A stretch of 7,230 nucleotides of DNA from JAVEYA01 sp034003745 (lineage in GTDB: Bacteria > Bacillota > Peptococcia > DRI-13 > PHAD01). Of the stretch, positions 1 to 6,344 are shown in pieces. The position numbers were made by a program, and so were the translations under genes. The stretch lies in contig JAVEYA010000110.1 in NCBI GenBank assembly GCA_034003745.1, positions 1 through 7,230 of the forward strand, written 5' to 3'. How positions within the stretch are numbered: position 1 is the first letter of the stretch; each line of letters starts with the position of its first letter. The notes beneath the pieces were generated by a model. It saw only the letters and a program-made list of their open reading frames with translations, was not told the origin of the DNA and made no database searches.

Positions 1-582
1 CCCGGAAAAGAAGAACATGGGGGAAAGGATGCCGGTAAAATAGAAATTAAAATGGTTCATGTTCTTGACAAAAGAAGTAATCAGCAGGGAGAGGGAGGCG
101 AACATCACCCCGCACAGGAAGCCTGCCACAGCCGCCAGGACACTCAGGGGATACGTGATAATCTGCATCACCCAGCCCACCGCCAGCACAGCCAGCGAGA
201 ACAGGAAGCCTTTGGTGCCGGCAAAAAGCAGTTCTCCCAGGAGCAGGTCCGTCGGTGAAATAGGTGCGCCCAGAATCCCGTCATAGATCTTGTCATATTC
301 CAGCCGGACAAAGGTCCCGTAAGTACACTCATAGGCGGAAGTAAACATGGCCGTGGTTACCGGCAGCCCGCTGGCCAGGAACAAAAGATAGCTGATCCCG
401 TTAAAATCCGGGATGAAGCCCCCCAGTCCGAAGCCCAGCGCCGCCAGCATAATCAGCGGCTCCAGGATGGACGGAAACGAATTGCTGACCAGATAAGCGT
501 TATAGACGCGCTCATGGCGGTACCAGACGCTGTAAATGCGTGCCCAGACCGAGGGAACGCGATGTTCGTTATTGTAACTCAT
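1..582 (-). CDS. ABC-2 type exporter permease, NodJ-like (partial, 3' end off window)
   Basis: This is the membrane subunit of an ABC-2 exporter. It should pair with the ATPase encoded just upstream to move an unknown substrate out of the cell. The 194 visible residues start MSYNNEHRVPSV and lack the C-terminal part; family members are about 260 residues. A short cytoplasmic N-terminus is followed by hydrophobic stretches near residues 36-55, 64-84, 118-140, 146-170 and from 178 on. The order LEPLIMLAALGFGLG (40-54), TSAYECTYGTFVRLEYDKIYD (81-101, a soluble loop) and GELLFAGTK (116-124) matches my recollection of the NodJ/DrrB group. The start ATG at 582-580 has GGGGAGG at 596-590 with a 7-base spacer. 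The gene overlaps the ATPase gene by 14 bases, which suggests coupled translation. The family call is firm. The substrate is unknown, and the NodJ likeness does not imply nodulation. Confidence 0.9.
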   Translation of the reverse strand, partial: MSYNNEHRVPSVWARIYSVWYRHERVYNAYLVSNSFPSILEPLIMLAALGFGLGGFIPDFNGISYLLFLASGLPVTTAMFTSAYECTYGTFVRLEYDKIYDGILGAPISPTDLLLGELLFAGTKGFLFSLAVLAVGWVMQIITYPLSVLAAVAGFLCGVMFASLSLLITSFVKNMNHFNFYFTGILSPMFFFSG

Positions 583-1519
583 TTAAAGTCCTCCCCGTCA
601 CCTTCAGGAATAAATCCTCCAAATTAGCCGGCCTGAGATAATAGGACCGGGAAGCCAGATTCTCTTCCAGCGCCGCCAAATCTTCCGCCAGGTTGCTGTA
701 GACGAATAAGGTATCCTGGAAATATTCACTGCGCAAGCCTCTGTCGGAGCAGGAAGCCTGGTATTGGTCCAGCGTCTCCTTGGCGGCGTGGATTTCCATG
801 ACGTATTTCTCCAGTTGGGAGGCCAGCAGCTCCCGGGGCGGCCCTTCCAGAATTTTCTTGCCCTTATCCATGATGATGACCCGGTCGCAGATCTGAAAGG
901 CCTCCTCCATATAATGGGTGGAAAGGAGAATGGTCACCCCTTGGACCTGCAGTTCACGCAGCTTGTTCCAGATAAGGTGCCGCACCTGGGGGTCCAGGCC
1001 GGTGGTAGGCTCGTCCAGAATTAATAAATGAGGATTATTCAAAAGGGCCCGGGCAATAATCAGACGGCGCTGCATTCCCCCGGAGAGCTCATGGATCCTC
1101 GCTTTTTTCTTATCCTGCAGCTCCATAAAATTTAAGAGTTCCTCAATCCGGACTTTGGCTTCTTTGGGTTTCTGCCCATAAAAGCGTGCGTAAATCAGCA
1201 GGTTATCTTCCACATTCAGCTCAGAATCCAGGTTATCCTTCTGCGGCACTACCCCGGCCAGGGCCTTGATTTTCAAGGACTCCCGGGCAGGGTCCAGGCC
1301 GAGTACGTTGATTTTCGATCCCTCCGCTTCATCCGGTATGGATTGCCCGTAAAGCATGCGCATGGTGGTGCTTTTCCCGGCCCCGTTGGGACCTAAGAGC
1401 CCTAAGCATTCCGTCTTGTAGACCTCGAAATTCAGGGCTTCTACCGCTTTGACGCTGCCGTAAGCCTTATTTAAATTATGAACTTTTACCGCTATTTCTT
1501 TGGTTTCTGTCCTATCCAT
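569..1519 (-). CDS. ABC exporter ATP-binding subunit, NodI/DrrA-like
   Basis: This cytoplasmic ATPase (316 residues from the chosen start) powers the permease encoded next. It has Walker A GPNGAGKST (43-51), a Q-loop in VPQKDNLD (91-98), the signature LSGGM (145-149), Walker B LLILDE (165-170), a D-loop GLDP (174-177) and the switch histidine H202. The stretch around VVPQKDNLD, the HLIWNKLREL segment (181-190) and a C-terminal region ending EDLFLKVTGRTL resemble NodI and DrrA exporters. Three ATGs are possible: 1564, 1543 (its A is the last base of the ABC-F stop, TAATG) and 1519. I chose 1519 because GAGGTGA lies 8 bases upstream (1534-1528) and the ABC domain begins soon after. The longer starts would add 8 or 15 residues with no clear homologous content. 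The substrate cannot be read from the sequence; lipid-linked, glycan or drug export are all known in this group. Confidence 0.93.
   Translation of the reverse strand: MDRTETKEIAVKVHNLNKAYGSVKAVEALNFEVYKTECLGLLGPNGAGKSTTMRMLYGQSIPDEAEGSKINVLGLDPARESLKIKALAGVVPQKDNLDSELNVEDNLLIYARFYGQKPKEAKVRIEELLNFMELQDKKKARIHELSGGMQRRLIIARALLNNPHLLILDEPTTGLDPQVRHLIWNKLRELQVQGVTILLSTHYMEEAFQICDRVIIMDKGKKILEGPPRELLASQLEKYVMEIHAAKETLDQYQASCSDRGLRSEYFQDTLFVYSNLAEDLAALEENLASRSYYLRPANLEDLFLKVTGRTLNELQ
590..596 (-). promoter_or_regulatory. Ribosome binding site of the NodJ-like permease
   Basis: GGGGAGG lies 7 bases before the permease ATG at 582 and is inside the last codons of the ATPase gene. It supports a start at 582 despite the 14-base overlap between the genes. 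Confidence 0.8.
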
Positions 1520-1527
1520 CAATTTTC

Positions 1528-1534
1528 TCACCTC
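1528..1534 (-). promoter_or_regulatory. Ribosome binding site that decides the ATPase start
   Basis: GAGGTGA sits 8 bases before the ATG at 1519. Neither upstream in-frame ATG (1543, 1564) has a comparable purine-rich site at a suitable distance, so this site favours the 316-residue product. A TTG immediately before the ATG (1522-1520) is a less likely alternative start. Confidence 0.7.
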
Positions 1535-1542
1535 GTATCCCA

Positions 1543-3462
1543 TTAATCGGTCAGCGCATCCCATTGGCTGTACAGACGCTCTGCTTCTTGCAAAAGTTCG
1601 TCATATTCTCGGTATGTTTCCACCGGAGTCGCCGGGTCAAAAGCGCTTTCCAATTCCTTTAATCTTTCTTCCAGGCTGATAATACGGGCTTCCAACGCTA
1701 GCCGTTCTTGGTCGGCTTTCCTTCCGGCGGCATTGTCTTTAGCCCGTTCAACCCTTTGGGCCCGCTTGCTGTTTTCAGCTTTCGGCTTTTCCTCTATGCA
1801 CTCTTCGTTATCCTCTTCCGCCGGTCCGTATTTGATCTGCTTATAGAAGTCATAATTGCCTTCATAGGTAGTGATTATTCCGTTATCCACTTCCAGAATC
1901 CTGTCCACACAGTGGGTCAGATAAAAGCGGTCATGGGTCACCGCGATGATGGTTCCCTGGAAACTCTGCAAGGCTGCCTCGAAAGCATTCCGGGCCGGTA
2001 CGTCCAGATGGTTGGTCGGCTCGTCCAGAATCAGGCAGTCCGCTTCGTCCAGCATCATGCAGGCCAGATACAGCCGGACCTTCTCCCCGCCGCTGAGGAC
2101 CTCCACCTTCTTGTCTGCTGCATCGCCGTAAAACTCGAAGCGGGACAGGTAATCTCTGGCCTCCCGCTCGCTGATTTCCTTATAGGATAAAAGCAGCTGC
2201 AGCATGGTCAGATGCTCATTTTCGAAGATAATCTCCTGACCCATCCAGGAATATTTAACCCAGCCGCCGATTTTGATGATACCCGTATAATCCGTATCCT
2301 GTCCCAGCATCATTTTGAGCAGCGTCGTCTTGCCGGCGCCGTTGGGACCGATAATACCCACCCTGTCGCCCCCCCGGATGTGAAAACCAGCCCCCTGCAA
2401 CAGGGTAACCGGGCCGAAACGCTTAGTCAGGTTTTCCGCCCAGGCGATATCTTTGCTGAGGTGTTTGATTTTCTTGAAGGCAATTTTCGGCCCGGTTTTA
2501 CGCGGAAAATGCGCCCCGCTTTTCTGTCCGCGGCCGGCCTTCAGCTCTTCCTCGAGTCTCTGGGCTTGTTTTTCCCGGCTTCTTACCGCGGAGATATTCC
2601 GATGGCTCTTTAAGGTCTGGAGGATGGCCTTATTGGTTTTCAAGGCCAGCTGCAGGCGTTTTTGCTCACTGTGGCCAAATTGAGCCTGCAGTTTTTTCTG
2701 CTCCATGAAGTTGCTGTAACTGCCGCTTCTGATAATGAGGGAGCCGTTCTCCAGCTCAGCGATCCGGGTCGCCACTTTATCCAGAAAGTACCGGTCATGG
2801 GAGACAAAGAGAATCCCGCCGGTAAACTTTTTCAAAAAGCTCTCCAGCCACTCGGTGGCCTTGATATCCAGATGGTTGGTCGGTTCGTCCAGAATCAAGA
2901 GGTCGGGTTCCTCCAGGAGTATCCGGGCGATGGTCACCCGCATTTTCTCCCCGCCGGAAAGCCTGGCCAGCGGCGTGTTCAGGTTCTCGCGGCGCAGTCC
3001 CAGGCCCATGAGAATCCGGCCTATTTTCGTCTCGATGGTGTACCCGTCCATAGCTTCGTAACGCAAAAGGAGACGCGAATAGGCCTTCATCAGCTCCCGA
3101 TAGGCTTCTGAAGACGCGTCCCGGCCCGGTTCAGCCATTTGGGCCTCCAGCGCCCGCAGTTTTTTCTCCAGCCGGTACACTTCTTCATAATGCAGGGCGA
3201 TTTCCGTATCCTTGTCCTCCGAGGATTCCACATCCTGCAAATCCTGACTGAGGTAACCGATCTTGCTGTTTTTGGCGCTGACCACATTGCCGCTGTCCGG
3301 TGTTTCCAGACCCAGGGCAATTTTCAGCAAGGTACTTTTTCCGGCCCCATTCGGGCCGATCAGAGCCAGACGCTCGCCTTTTTCCACCCGCAGGCTGACA
3401 CCGTTTAAGACAGTCTGGTTACGGTATTCCTTAACAATATTTTCGAGATTTAATAAGCTCAT
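1543..3462 (-). CDS. ABC-F family ATPase (YdiF/Uup-like), translation factor or ribosome protection type
   Basis: A 639-residue soluble protein with two ABC domains and no membrane segment, as in ABC-F proteins, which bind the ribosomal E site and act on stalled or drug-bound ribosomes. Domain 1 has Walker A GPNGAGKST (36-44), LSGGE (168-172), Walker B LLILDE (188-193) followed by PTNHLD, and H222. Domain 2 has GPNGAGKTT (372-380), LSGGE (456-460), CLILDE (476-481) with PTNHLD, and H510. Both ATP sites therefore look competent. An arm-like insertion rich in charged helix lies at about 85-140. The charged inter-domain linker spans about 252-335. After a charged, low-complexity spacer (546-582) comes a C-terminal coiled coil (583-637), as in Uup and YdiF. 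Start and exoA stop overlap as ATGA; the Shine-Dalgarno is weak (AGGGAAGAG, 3473-3465), suggesting translational coupling. Whether it is a housekeeping factor or gives antibiotic protection cannot be told from motifs alone. Confidence 0.93.
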   Translation of the reverse strand: MSLLNLENIVKEYRNQTVLNGVSLRVEKGERLALIGPNGAGKSTLLKIALGLETPDSGNVVSAKNSKIGYLSQDLQDVESSEDKDTEIALHYEEVYRLEKKLRALEAQMAEPGRDASSEAYRELMKAYSRLLLRYEAMDGYTIETKIGRILMGLGLRRENLNTPLARLSGGEKMRVTIARILLEEPDLLILDEPTNHLDIKATEWLESFLKKFTGGILFVSHDRYFLDKVATRIAELENGSLIIRSGSYSNFMEQKKLQAQFGHSEQKRLQLALKTNKAILQTLKSHRNISAVRSREKQAQRLEEELKAGRGQKSGAHFPRKTGPKIAFKKIKHLSKDIAWAENLTKRFGPVTLLQGAGFHIRGGDRVGIIGPNGAGKTTLLKMMLGQDTDYTGIIKIGGWVKYSWMGQEIIFENEHLTMLQLLLSYKEISEREARDYLSRFEFYGDAADKKVEVLSGGEKVRLYLACMMLDEADCLILDEPTNHLDVPARNAFEAALQSFQGTIIAVTHDRFYLTHCVDRILEVDNGIITTYEGNYDFYKQIKYGPAEEDNEECIEEKPKAENSKRAQRVERAKDNAAGRKADQERLALEARIISLEERLKELESAFDPATPVETYREYDELLQEAERLYSQWDALTD

Positions 3463-4244
3463 GTCTCTTCCCTGACTATTTTAATGGCGTCCAGCTGTAG
3501 TTCCAATCCCACAGGGCAATGGTCGCTGCCCCAGATTTCACTGTAAATCGGCGCGCTTGTTACCTTTTCCCGAAGCCGTTCGGAAACCAGAAAGTAATCG
3601 ATACGCCAGCCCACGTTTTTCTCCCGGGCGTTGAACATATAGGACCACCAGGTGTAGGCGTCTTTTTTGTCCGGATTCAGAAAACGGAACGTGTCCACAA
3701 AACCCGCTTCTAAAAGCTCCGTCATTTTGGCCCGCTCTTCCGGGGAAAATCCGGCCGAACCCGCATTGGACTTGGGGTTCTTAATATCGATTTCCTGATG
3801 GGCCACATTGAGGTCGCCGCAGATGATCACCGGCTTGGTCGCATCCAGCTTCTTTAAATGGGCGCAGAAGTCATCTTGCCAGCGCAGCCGGTAAGGGAGC
3901 CTGGCCAGGCCGCCCTGGGAATTAGGCGCATAAGCGTTGACCAGGAAGAATTTCTCATATTCCAGGGTGAGGACGCGCCCTTCCGCGTCATGCTTTGCTA
4001 TGCCCAAATCCAGCTGTTCGCTTAAGGCCGGCTCTTTGGAGAACACGGCGGTTCCGGAATAGCCTTTCCGGACGGCGCTGTTCCAGTATTCGGCGTAACC
4101 GGCAAAGTCCAGCTCGGCCTGATCCCGCTGCATCTTGGTCTCCTGCACGCAGAAAATATCCGCGTCCGCCTCCGTGAAGAACTGCATAAACCCTTTATTC
4201 AAGACAGCCCGCAGGCCGTTGACATTCCAGGATATCAACTTCAT
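3459..4244 (-). CDS. exoA: Exodeoxyribonuclease III / AP endonuclease (ExoA/Xth family)
   Basis: This enzyme cuts DNA at abasic sites in base excision repair and has 3'-5' exonuclease and 3'-phosphatase activity in the family. The 261-residue sequence shows the full exonuclease-endonuclease-phosphatase active site: N7 in WNVNGLRA, E35 in QETK (metal binding), Y105 in NAYAPN, D144 and N146 in GDLNVAHQEID, D216 in GWRIDYF, and D241-H242 in GSDHCPVG. The DTFRFLNP (184-191) and YTWWSY (197-202) segments are also typical of ExoA. Length matches the family at roughly 250-270 residues. The ATG at 4244 follows a strong AGGAGGAG about 9 bases upstream. It is the first gene of a packed group and shares a 4-base ATGA overlap with the ABC-F gene. 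The biochemical class is secure. Confidence 0.97.
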   Translation of the reverse strand: MKLISWNVNGLRAVLNKGFMQFFTEADADIFCVQETKMQRDQAELDFAGYAEYWNSAVRKGYSGTAVFSKEPALSEQLDLGIAKHDAEGRVLTLEYEKFFLVNAYAPNSQGGLARLPYRLRWQDDFCAHLKKLDATKPVIICGDLNVAHQEIDIKNPKSNAGSAGFSPEERAKMTELLEAGFVDTFRFLNPDKKDAYTWWSYMFNAREKNVGWRIDYFLVSERLREKVTSAPIYSEIWGSDHCPVGLELQLDAIKIVREET

Positions 4245-4253
4245 ATAGCTTAT

Positions 4254-4263
4254 CTCCTCCTCT
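4254..4263 (-). promoter_or_regulatory. Ribosome binding site of exoA
   Basis: AGAGGAGGAG lies 9 bases before the exoA ATG at 4244. It is one of the strongest Shine-Dalgarno sequences in the window and fixes the start, which also places the WNVNG motif at the expected N-terminal position. Confidence 0.75.
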
Positions 4264-4265
4264 TA

Positions 4266-4303
4266 AATCTTCTCGTGTCATTTCGAACACAAGTGAAGAA
4301 TCT
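4266..4303. repeat. Imperfect palindrome resembling a dispersed intergenic repeat
   Basis: The 66-base gap between aguB and exoA holds an imperfect inverted repeat. TCTTC (4268-4272) pairs with GAAGA (4295-4299), and GTGT (4275-4278) pairs with ACAC (4287-4290), with a mismatch and a 2-base bulge between the blocks and an 8-base loop containing TCGA. On the plus strand the run TGTCATTTCGAAC followed by GTGAAGAATCT closely resembles a short palindromic repeat that I recall being scattered between genes in many bacterial genomes. Only one copy is in this window, so the repeat status is inference. No T-run follows on the minus strand, so a terminator is unlikely. Confidence 0.5.
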
Positions 4304-4310
4304 ATTGTTC

Positions 4311-5186
4311 TTATATTTCTTTTTCTCCGTCGTAAGTCGTAAGAATCCGATACAGCTCCGGACGGCGGTCCCGGAAGACGCCCCATTCGGCGCGCTGCCG
4401 TTCCACTTCCGCCAGGTCGAATTCATACACCAGCACTGCTTCTTCCTCCCTGCCGGCTTCGGCCAGGATTTCCCCCGTGGGTCCCGCGATGAAGGAGGAA
4501 CCGTAAAAAGTAATCTCCGATTCTCCCTCCGCCTCCTTGCCGATGCGGTTGGCGGCGATCACCGGAACCAGATTGGCGGCGGCATGTCCCCGCATGCAGA
4601 TTTGCCAGTGTTCCCGGGAATCCACCGCGGCCTCCTGCGGCTCCGAACCGATGGCGGTAGGATAAAAGAGCAGCTCGGCCCCCTGTAAGGCCATACAACG
4701 GGCCGCTTCCGGAAACCACTGGTCCCAGCAGACCCCCACCCCGATTTTCCCGTAACGGGTGGCCCAAACCTGAAAGCCGGTATCCCCGGGATTAAAATAG
4801 AATTTTTCCTCATAACCGGGGCCGTCGGGTATATGGCTTTTCCGGTAAACCCCCAGGACTTCTCCAGTGGCGTCAATAACTGCGGCGGAATTGTAACGGG
4901 CATTATTTTTCTTCTCGAAGAAACTGATGGGCAGTACCACCTGCAGCTCCCGCGCGATTTTTTGAAAATGCCGGACAGCCGGATTCGCCTCCGCTTCCGT
5001 GGCGTAAGCGTAATACGCCGGTTTCTCCAGCTGGCAAAAATAGGGCGTCTCAAAAAGTTCCTGCAGCAGGATGATTTGCGCTCCCTGCCGGGCTGCCGCC
5101 CTTACCAAATATTCTGCCTTCTCCATGTTCTCCTCCCGCCGGGGCGAGGAGGCAAACTGCACAGCCGCTGCCGTGACTTTACGCAT
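4311..5186 (-). CDS. aguB: N-carbamoylputrescine amidase
   Basis: A 291-residue nitrilase-superfamily enzyme expected to hydrolyse N-carbamoylputrescine to putrescine, carbon dioxide and ammonia in the cytoplasm. The catalytic triad is E43 (LLQELFETPYF), K116 (YRKSHIP) and C153 (GVCWDQWFPEAAR), with the second conserved glutamate E127 in YEEKFYFNPGD. The CWDQWFPEAARCMALQGAE block and the HWQICMRGHAAANLVPVIAANR block (193-214) are typical of AguB and separate it from general nitrilases. Length matches the family at about 290-300. The ATG at 5186 follows GGAGGG (5198-5193) with a 6-base gap. It begins 29 bases after the aguA stop and is surely cotranscribed with it. The genetic link to aguA, whose product is its substrate, makes the specific call strong. 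Confidence 0.95.
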   Translation of the reverse strand: MRKVTAAAVQFASSPRREENMEKAEYLVRAAARQGAQIILLQELFETPYFCQLEKPAYYAYATEAEANPAVRHFQKIARELQVVLPISFFEKKNNARYNSAAVIDATGEVLGVYRKSHIPDGPGYEEKFYFNPGDTGFQVWATRYGKIGVGVCWDQWFPEAARCMALQGAELLFYPTAIGSEPQEAAVDSREHWQICMRGHAAANLVPVIAANRIGKEAEGESEITFYGSSFIAGPTGEILAEAGREEEAVLVYEFDLAEVERQRAEWGVFRDRRPELYRILTTYDGEKEI

Positions 5187-5192
5187 CGAATT

Positions 5193-5198
5193 CCCTCC
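5193..5198 (-). promoter_or_regulatory. Ribosome binding site of aguB
   Basis: GGAGGG lies 6 bases before the aguB ATG at 5186, in the 29-base aguA-aguB gap. This gap shows no hairpin and no separate promoter, which supports a two-gene operon. Confidence 0.7.
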
Positions 5199-5215
5199 GT
5201 TCTTAAAAACTGAAA

Positions 5216-6241
5216 CTAAACTGCCGGCACCTGTTGGGTAATACAGTGGACATTGCCGCCTTCTTTGATTAAGGTCCTCCCGTCGATGGTCCGGATGCGG
5301 CGGTCCGGGAAGACCCCCTGGAGAACTTTCACCGCTTGATCATCGGTATTCCCAGCCGCTTCTCCAAAAACGGGCAGAATCAATCCGCCGTTGACCAGGT
5401 AAAAGTTCAGATAGCTCAAGGTCAGCCGCTTGCCGGAGACGTACATTGCAGGAGGCTGGCGCACAGGAATGATCTCCAGCGCCCGCCCTTGGGCGTCAGC
5501 GGCCCAGCTCAGGACAGCCAGGTTCTCCCGGGTGATTTCATAATTCTCATCGGCTTTATCGGTACAGACCTGCAGCAGAACTTTCCCGGGCGCGACGAAA
5601 CAGGCGATATTGTCGATATGTCCGTCCGTCTCATCTTTATAAAGGCCCCGTTTCAGCCAGATGATTTTATCCACATGCAGGTATTGCTTTAAATATTCTT
5701 CAATTTGCTTCTTCGTCAAACCGGGATTCCGGTTGGGGTGGAGGAGGCATTCTTCCGTCGTCAACAGCGTCCCCGCCCCGTCCACATGAATGGAGCCGCC
5801 CTCCAGAACCAGCGGCGCGTCAAAGCGCCGGGCCCGGAAATGCGCGAGGATTTGCGGCGCGAGCGCATCATCCAAATCCCAGGGAGCGTACTTTTCACCC
5901 CAGGCGTTAAATTTCCAGTTCACCCCGGCCAGCGCGCCTGCGGCATCCACCAGAAAAGTGGGCCCATTGTCGCGCATCCAGGCGTCATTATGCCGCATAG
6001 GCAGGATCGCCACCCGGACGTCCTGAAAGCGGCTTCGAAGTTGTTGCTCCTCTGCGGGATTCGCCAGCAGCGCCACCGGTTCGAATTCGGCGATGGCCCG
6101 GATGATTTCGCTATACCCCCGGCACACCGCCTCGTAATCTTCAGGAAAGCACAGCGCTTCTTTTACGGGCCAGGATACCAGCGTACACTGGTGCGGCGCT
6201 CCCTCTGCGGGCATACGGAAATTGTTTTCTCGCGGATACAT
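5216..6241 (-). CDS. aguA: Agmatine deiminase
   Basis: This cytoplasmic enzyme converts agmatine to N-carbamoylputrescine and ammonia. The 341-residue sequence begins with FRMPAEGAPHQCTLVSWP and carries the guanidine-modifying superfamily residues: D91 in NDAWMRDNGPTF (85-96), E147 in LEGGSIHVDG, H208 and D210 in DETDGHIDN (203-211), and the nucleophile C333 in GGNVHCITQQVP. The TTEECLLHPNRNP block (161-173) is also characteristic of AguA rather than arginine deiminases. It is a little shorter than the Pseudomonas enzyme but within the usual bacterial range. The ATG at 6241 follows GAGAGG (6254-6249) with a 7-base spacer. It heads the aguAB pair and has its own likely promoter in the gap after ku. 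No arginine decarboxylase gene is in the window, so the source of agmatine is unknown: made elsewhere in the genome or imported. Confidence 0.96.
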   Translation of the reverse strand: MYPRENNFRMPAEGAPHQCTLVSWPVKEALCFPEDYEAVCRGYSEIIRAIAEFEPVALLANPAEEQQLRSRFQDVRVAILPMRHNDAWMRDNGPTFLVDAAGALAGVNWKFNAWGEKYAPWDLDDALAPQILAHFRARRFDAPLVLEGGSIHVDGAGTLLTTEECLLHPNRNPGLTKKQIEEYLKQYLHVDKIIWLKRGLYKDETDGHIDNIACFVAPGKVLLQVCTDKADENYEITRENLAVLSWAADAQGRALEIIPVRQPPAMYVSGKRLTLSYLNFYLVNGGLILPVFGEAAGNTDDQAVKVLQGVFPDRRIRTIDGRTLIKEGGNVHCITQQVPAV

Positions 6242-6242
6242 A

Positions 6243-6255
6243 AGAGAACCTCTCT
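6243..6255 (-). promoter_or_regulatory. Ribosome binding site of aguA within a small inverted repeat
   Basis: On the minus strand AGAGA and TCTCT flank GGT, so the Shine-Dalgarno GAGAGG forms part of a possible 5-base-pair stem with a 3-base loop. The site is correctly placed 7 bases before the ATG. The stem is short and may be chance. Confidence 0.45.
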
Positions 6256-6275
6256 ACCTTAAGATATATTACAGC

Positions 6276-6304
6276 ATAATAGATTTTGCAAAATGCCGCA
6301 ACAA
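6276..6304 (-). promoter_or_regulatory. Candidate sigma-A type promoter of aguAB
   Basis: On the minus strand a -10 box TATTAT (6281-6276, five of six consensus bases) stands 17 bases from a -35 box TTGTTG (6304-6299, TTG core kept). This predicts transcription starting near 6269 and a leader of roughly 28 bases before the aguA ATG. The -35 box overlaps the T-run of the ku terminator. It is the only gap in the window that is long enough and has a well-spaced box pair. Prediction by eye, not tested. Confidence 0.5.
6283..6294. promoter_or_regulatory. Perfect 12-base palindrome in the aguAB promoter spacer (possible operator)
   Basis: ATTTTGCAAAAT is its own reverse complement and lies wholly between the proposed -35 and -10 boxes. 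A regulator bound here would block RNA polymerase. No regulator gene is in the window and I do not recognise the motif, so an operator role is inference. Confidence 0.35.
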
Positions 6305-6333
6305 AAATCCGGATTCCAGGCCCCTGGATTCGG
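6303..6333 (-). terminator. Rho-independent terminator after ku
   Basis: Reading the minus strand, 11 bases after the ku stop, CCGAATCCAG and CTGGAATCCGG form a GC-rich stem with the loop GGGC, one T-T mismatch and one bulged base. ATTTTTGTT follows at once, giving five T at 6307-6303. This is the classic form of an intrinsic terminator and separates ku from aguAB transcription. Confidence 0.75.
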
Positions 6334-6344
6334 GCAGTTCCAGC

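Noticed and set aside
1..1519. Nodulation factor export (true nodI/nodJ)
   Set aside because: Sequence likeness to NodI/NodJ is clear, but no nodulation genes are nearby and the rest of the window points to Bacillota. The family name is kept only as a likeness.
1708..2190. A 160-codon plus-strand open frame opposite the ABC-F gene
   Set aside because: It is antisense to the second ATPase domain and C-terminal region, and its amino acid composition reflects the opposite strand. No family features are visible.
2010..2905. Near-identical DNA stretches around 2010-2040 and 2870-2905
   Set aside because: Both encode the conserved EPTNHLD Walker B region of the two ATPase domains of one ABC-F protein. 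They reflect ancient domain duplication, not a mobile or regulatory repeat.
4245..4310. Terminator between aguB and exoA
   Set aside because: The palindrome there is imperfect, and no T-run follows it in the direction of transcription, so I do not call a terminator. Transcription from aguAB into exoA remains possible.
5705..6262. A 185-codon open frame on the plus strand opposite aguA
   Set aside because: It lies antisense to a clearly coding gene with intact catalytic motifs, its translation has no recognisable domain, and it has no good ribosome binding site. It is a shadow of GC-rich coding sequence.
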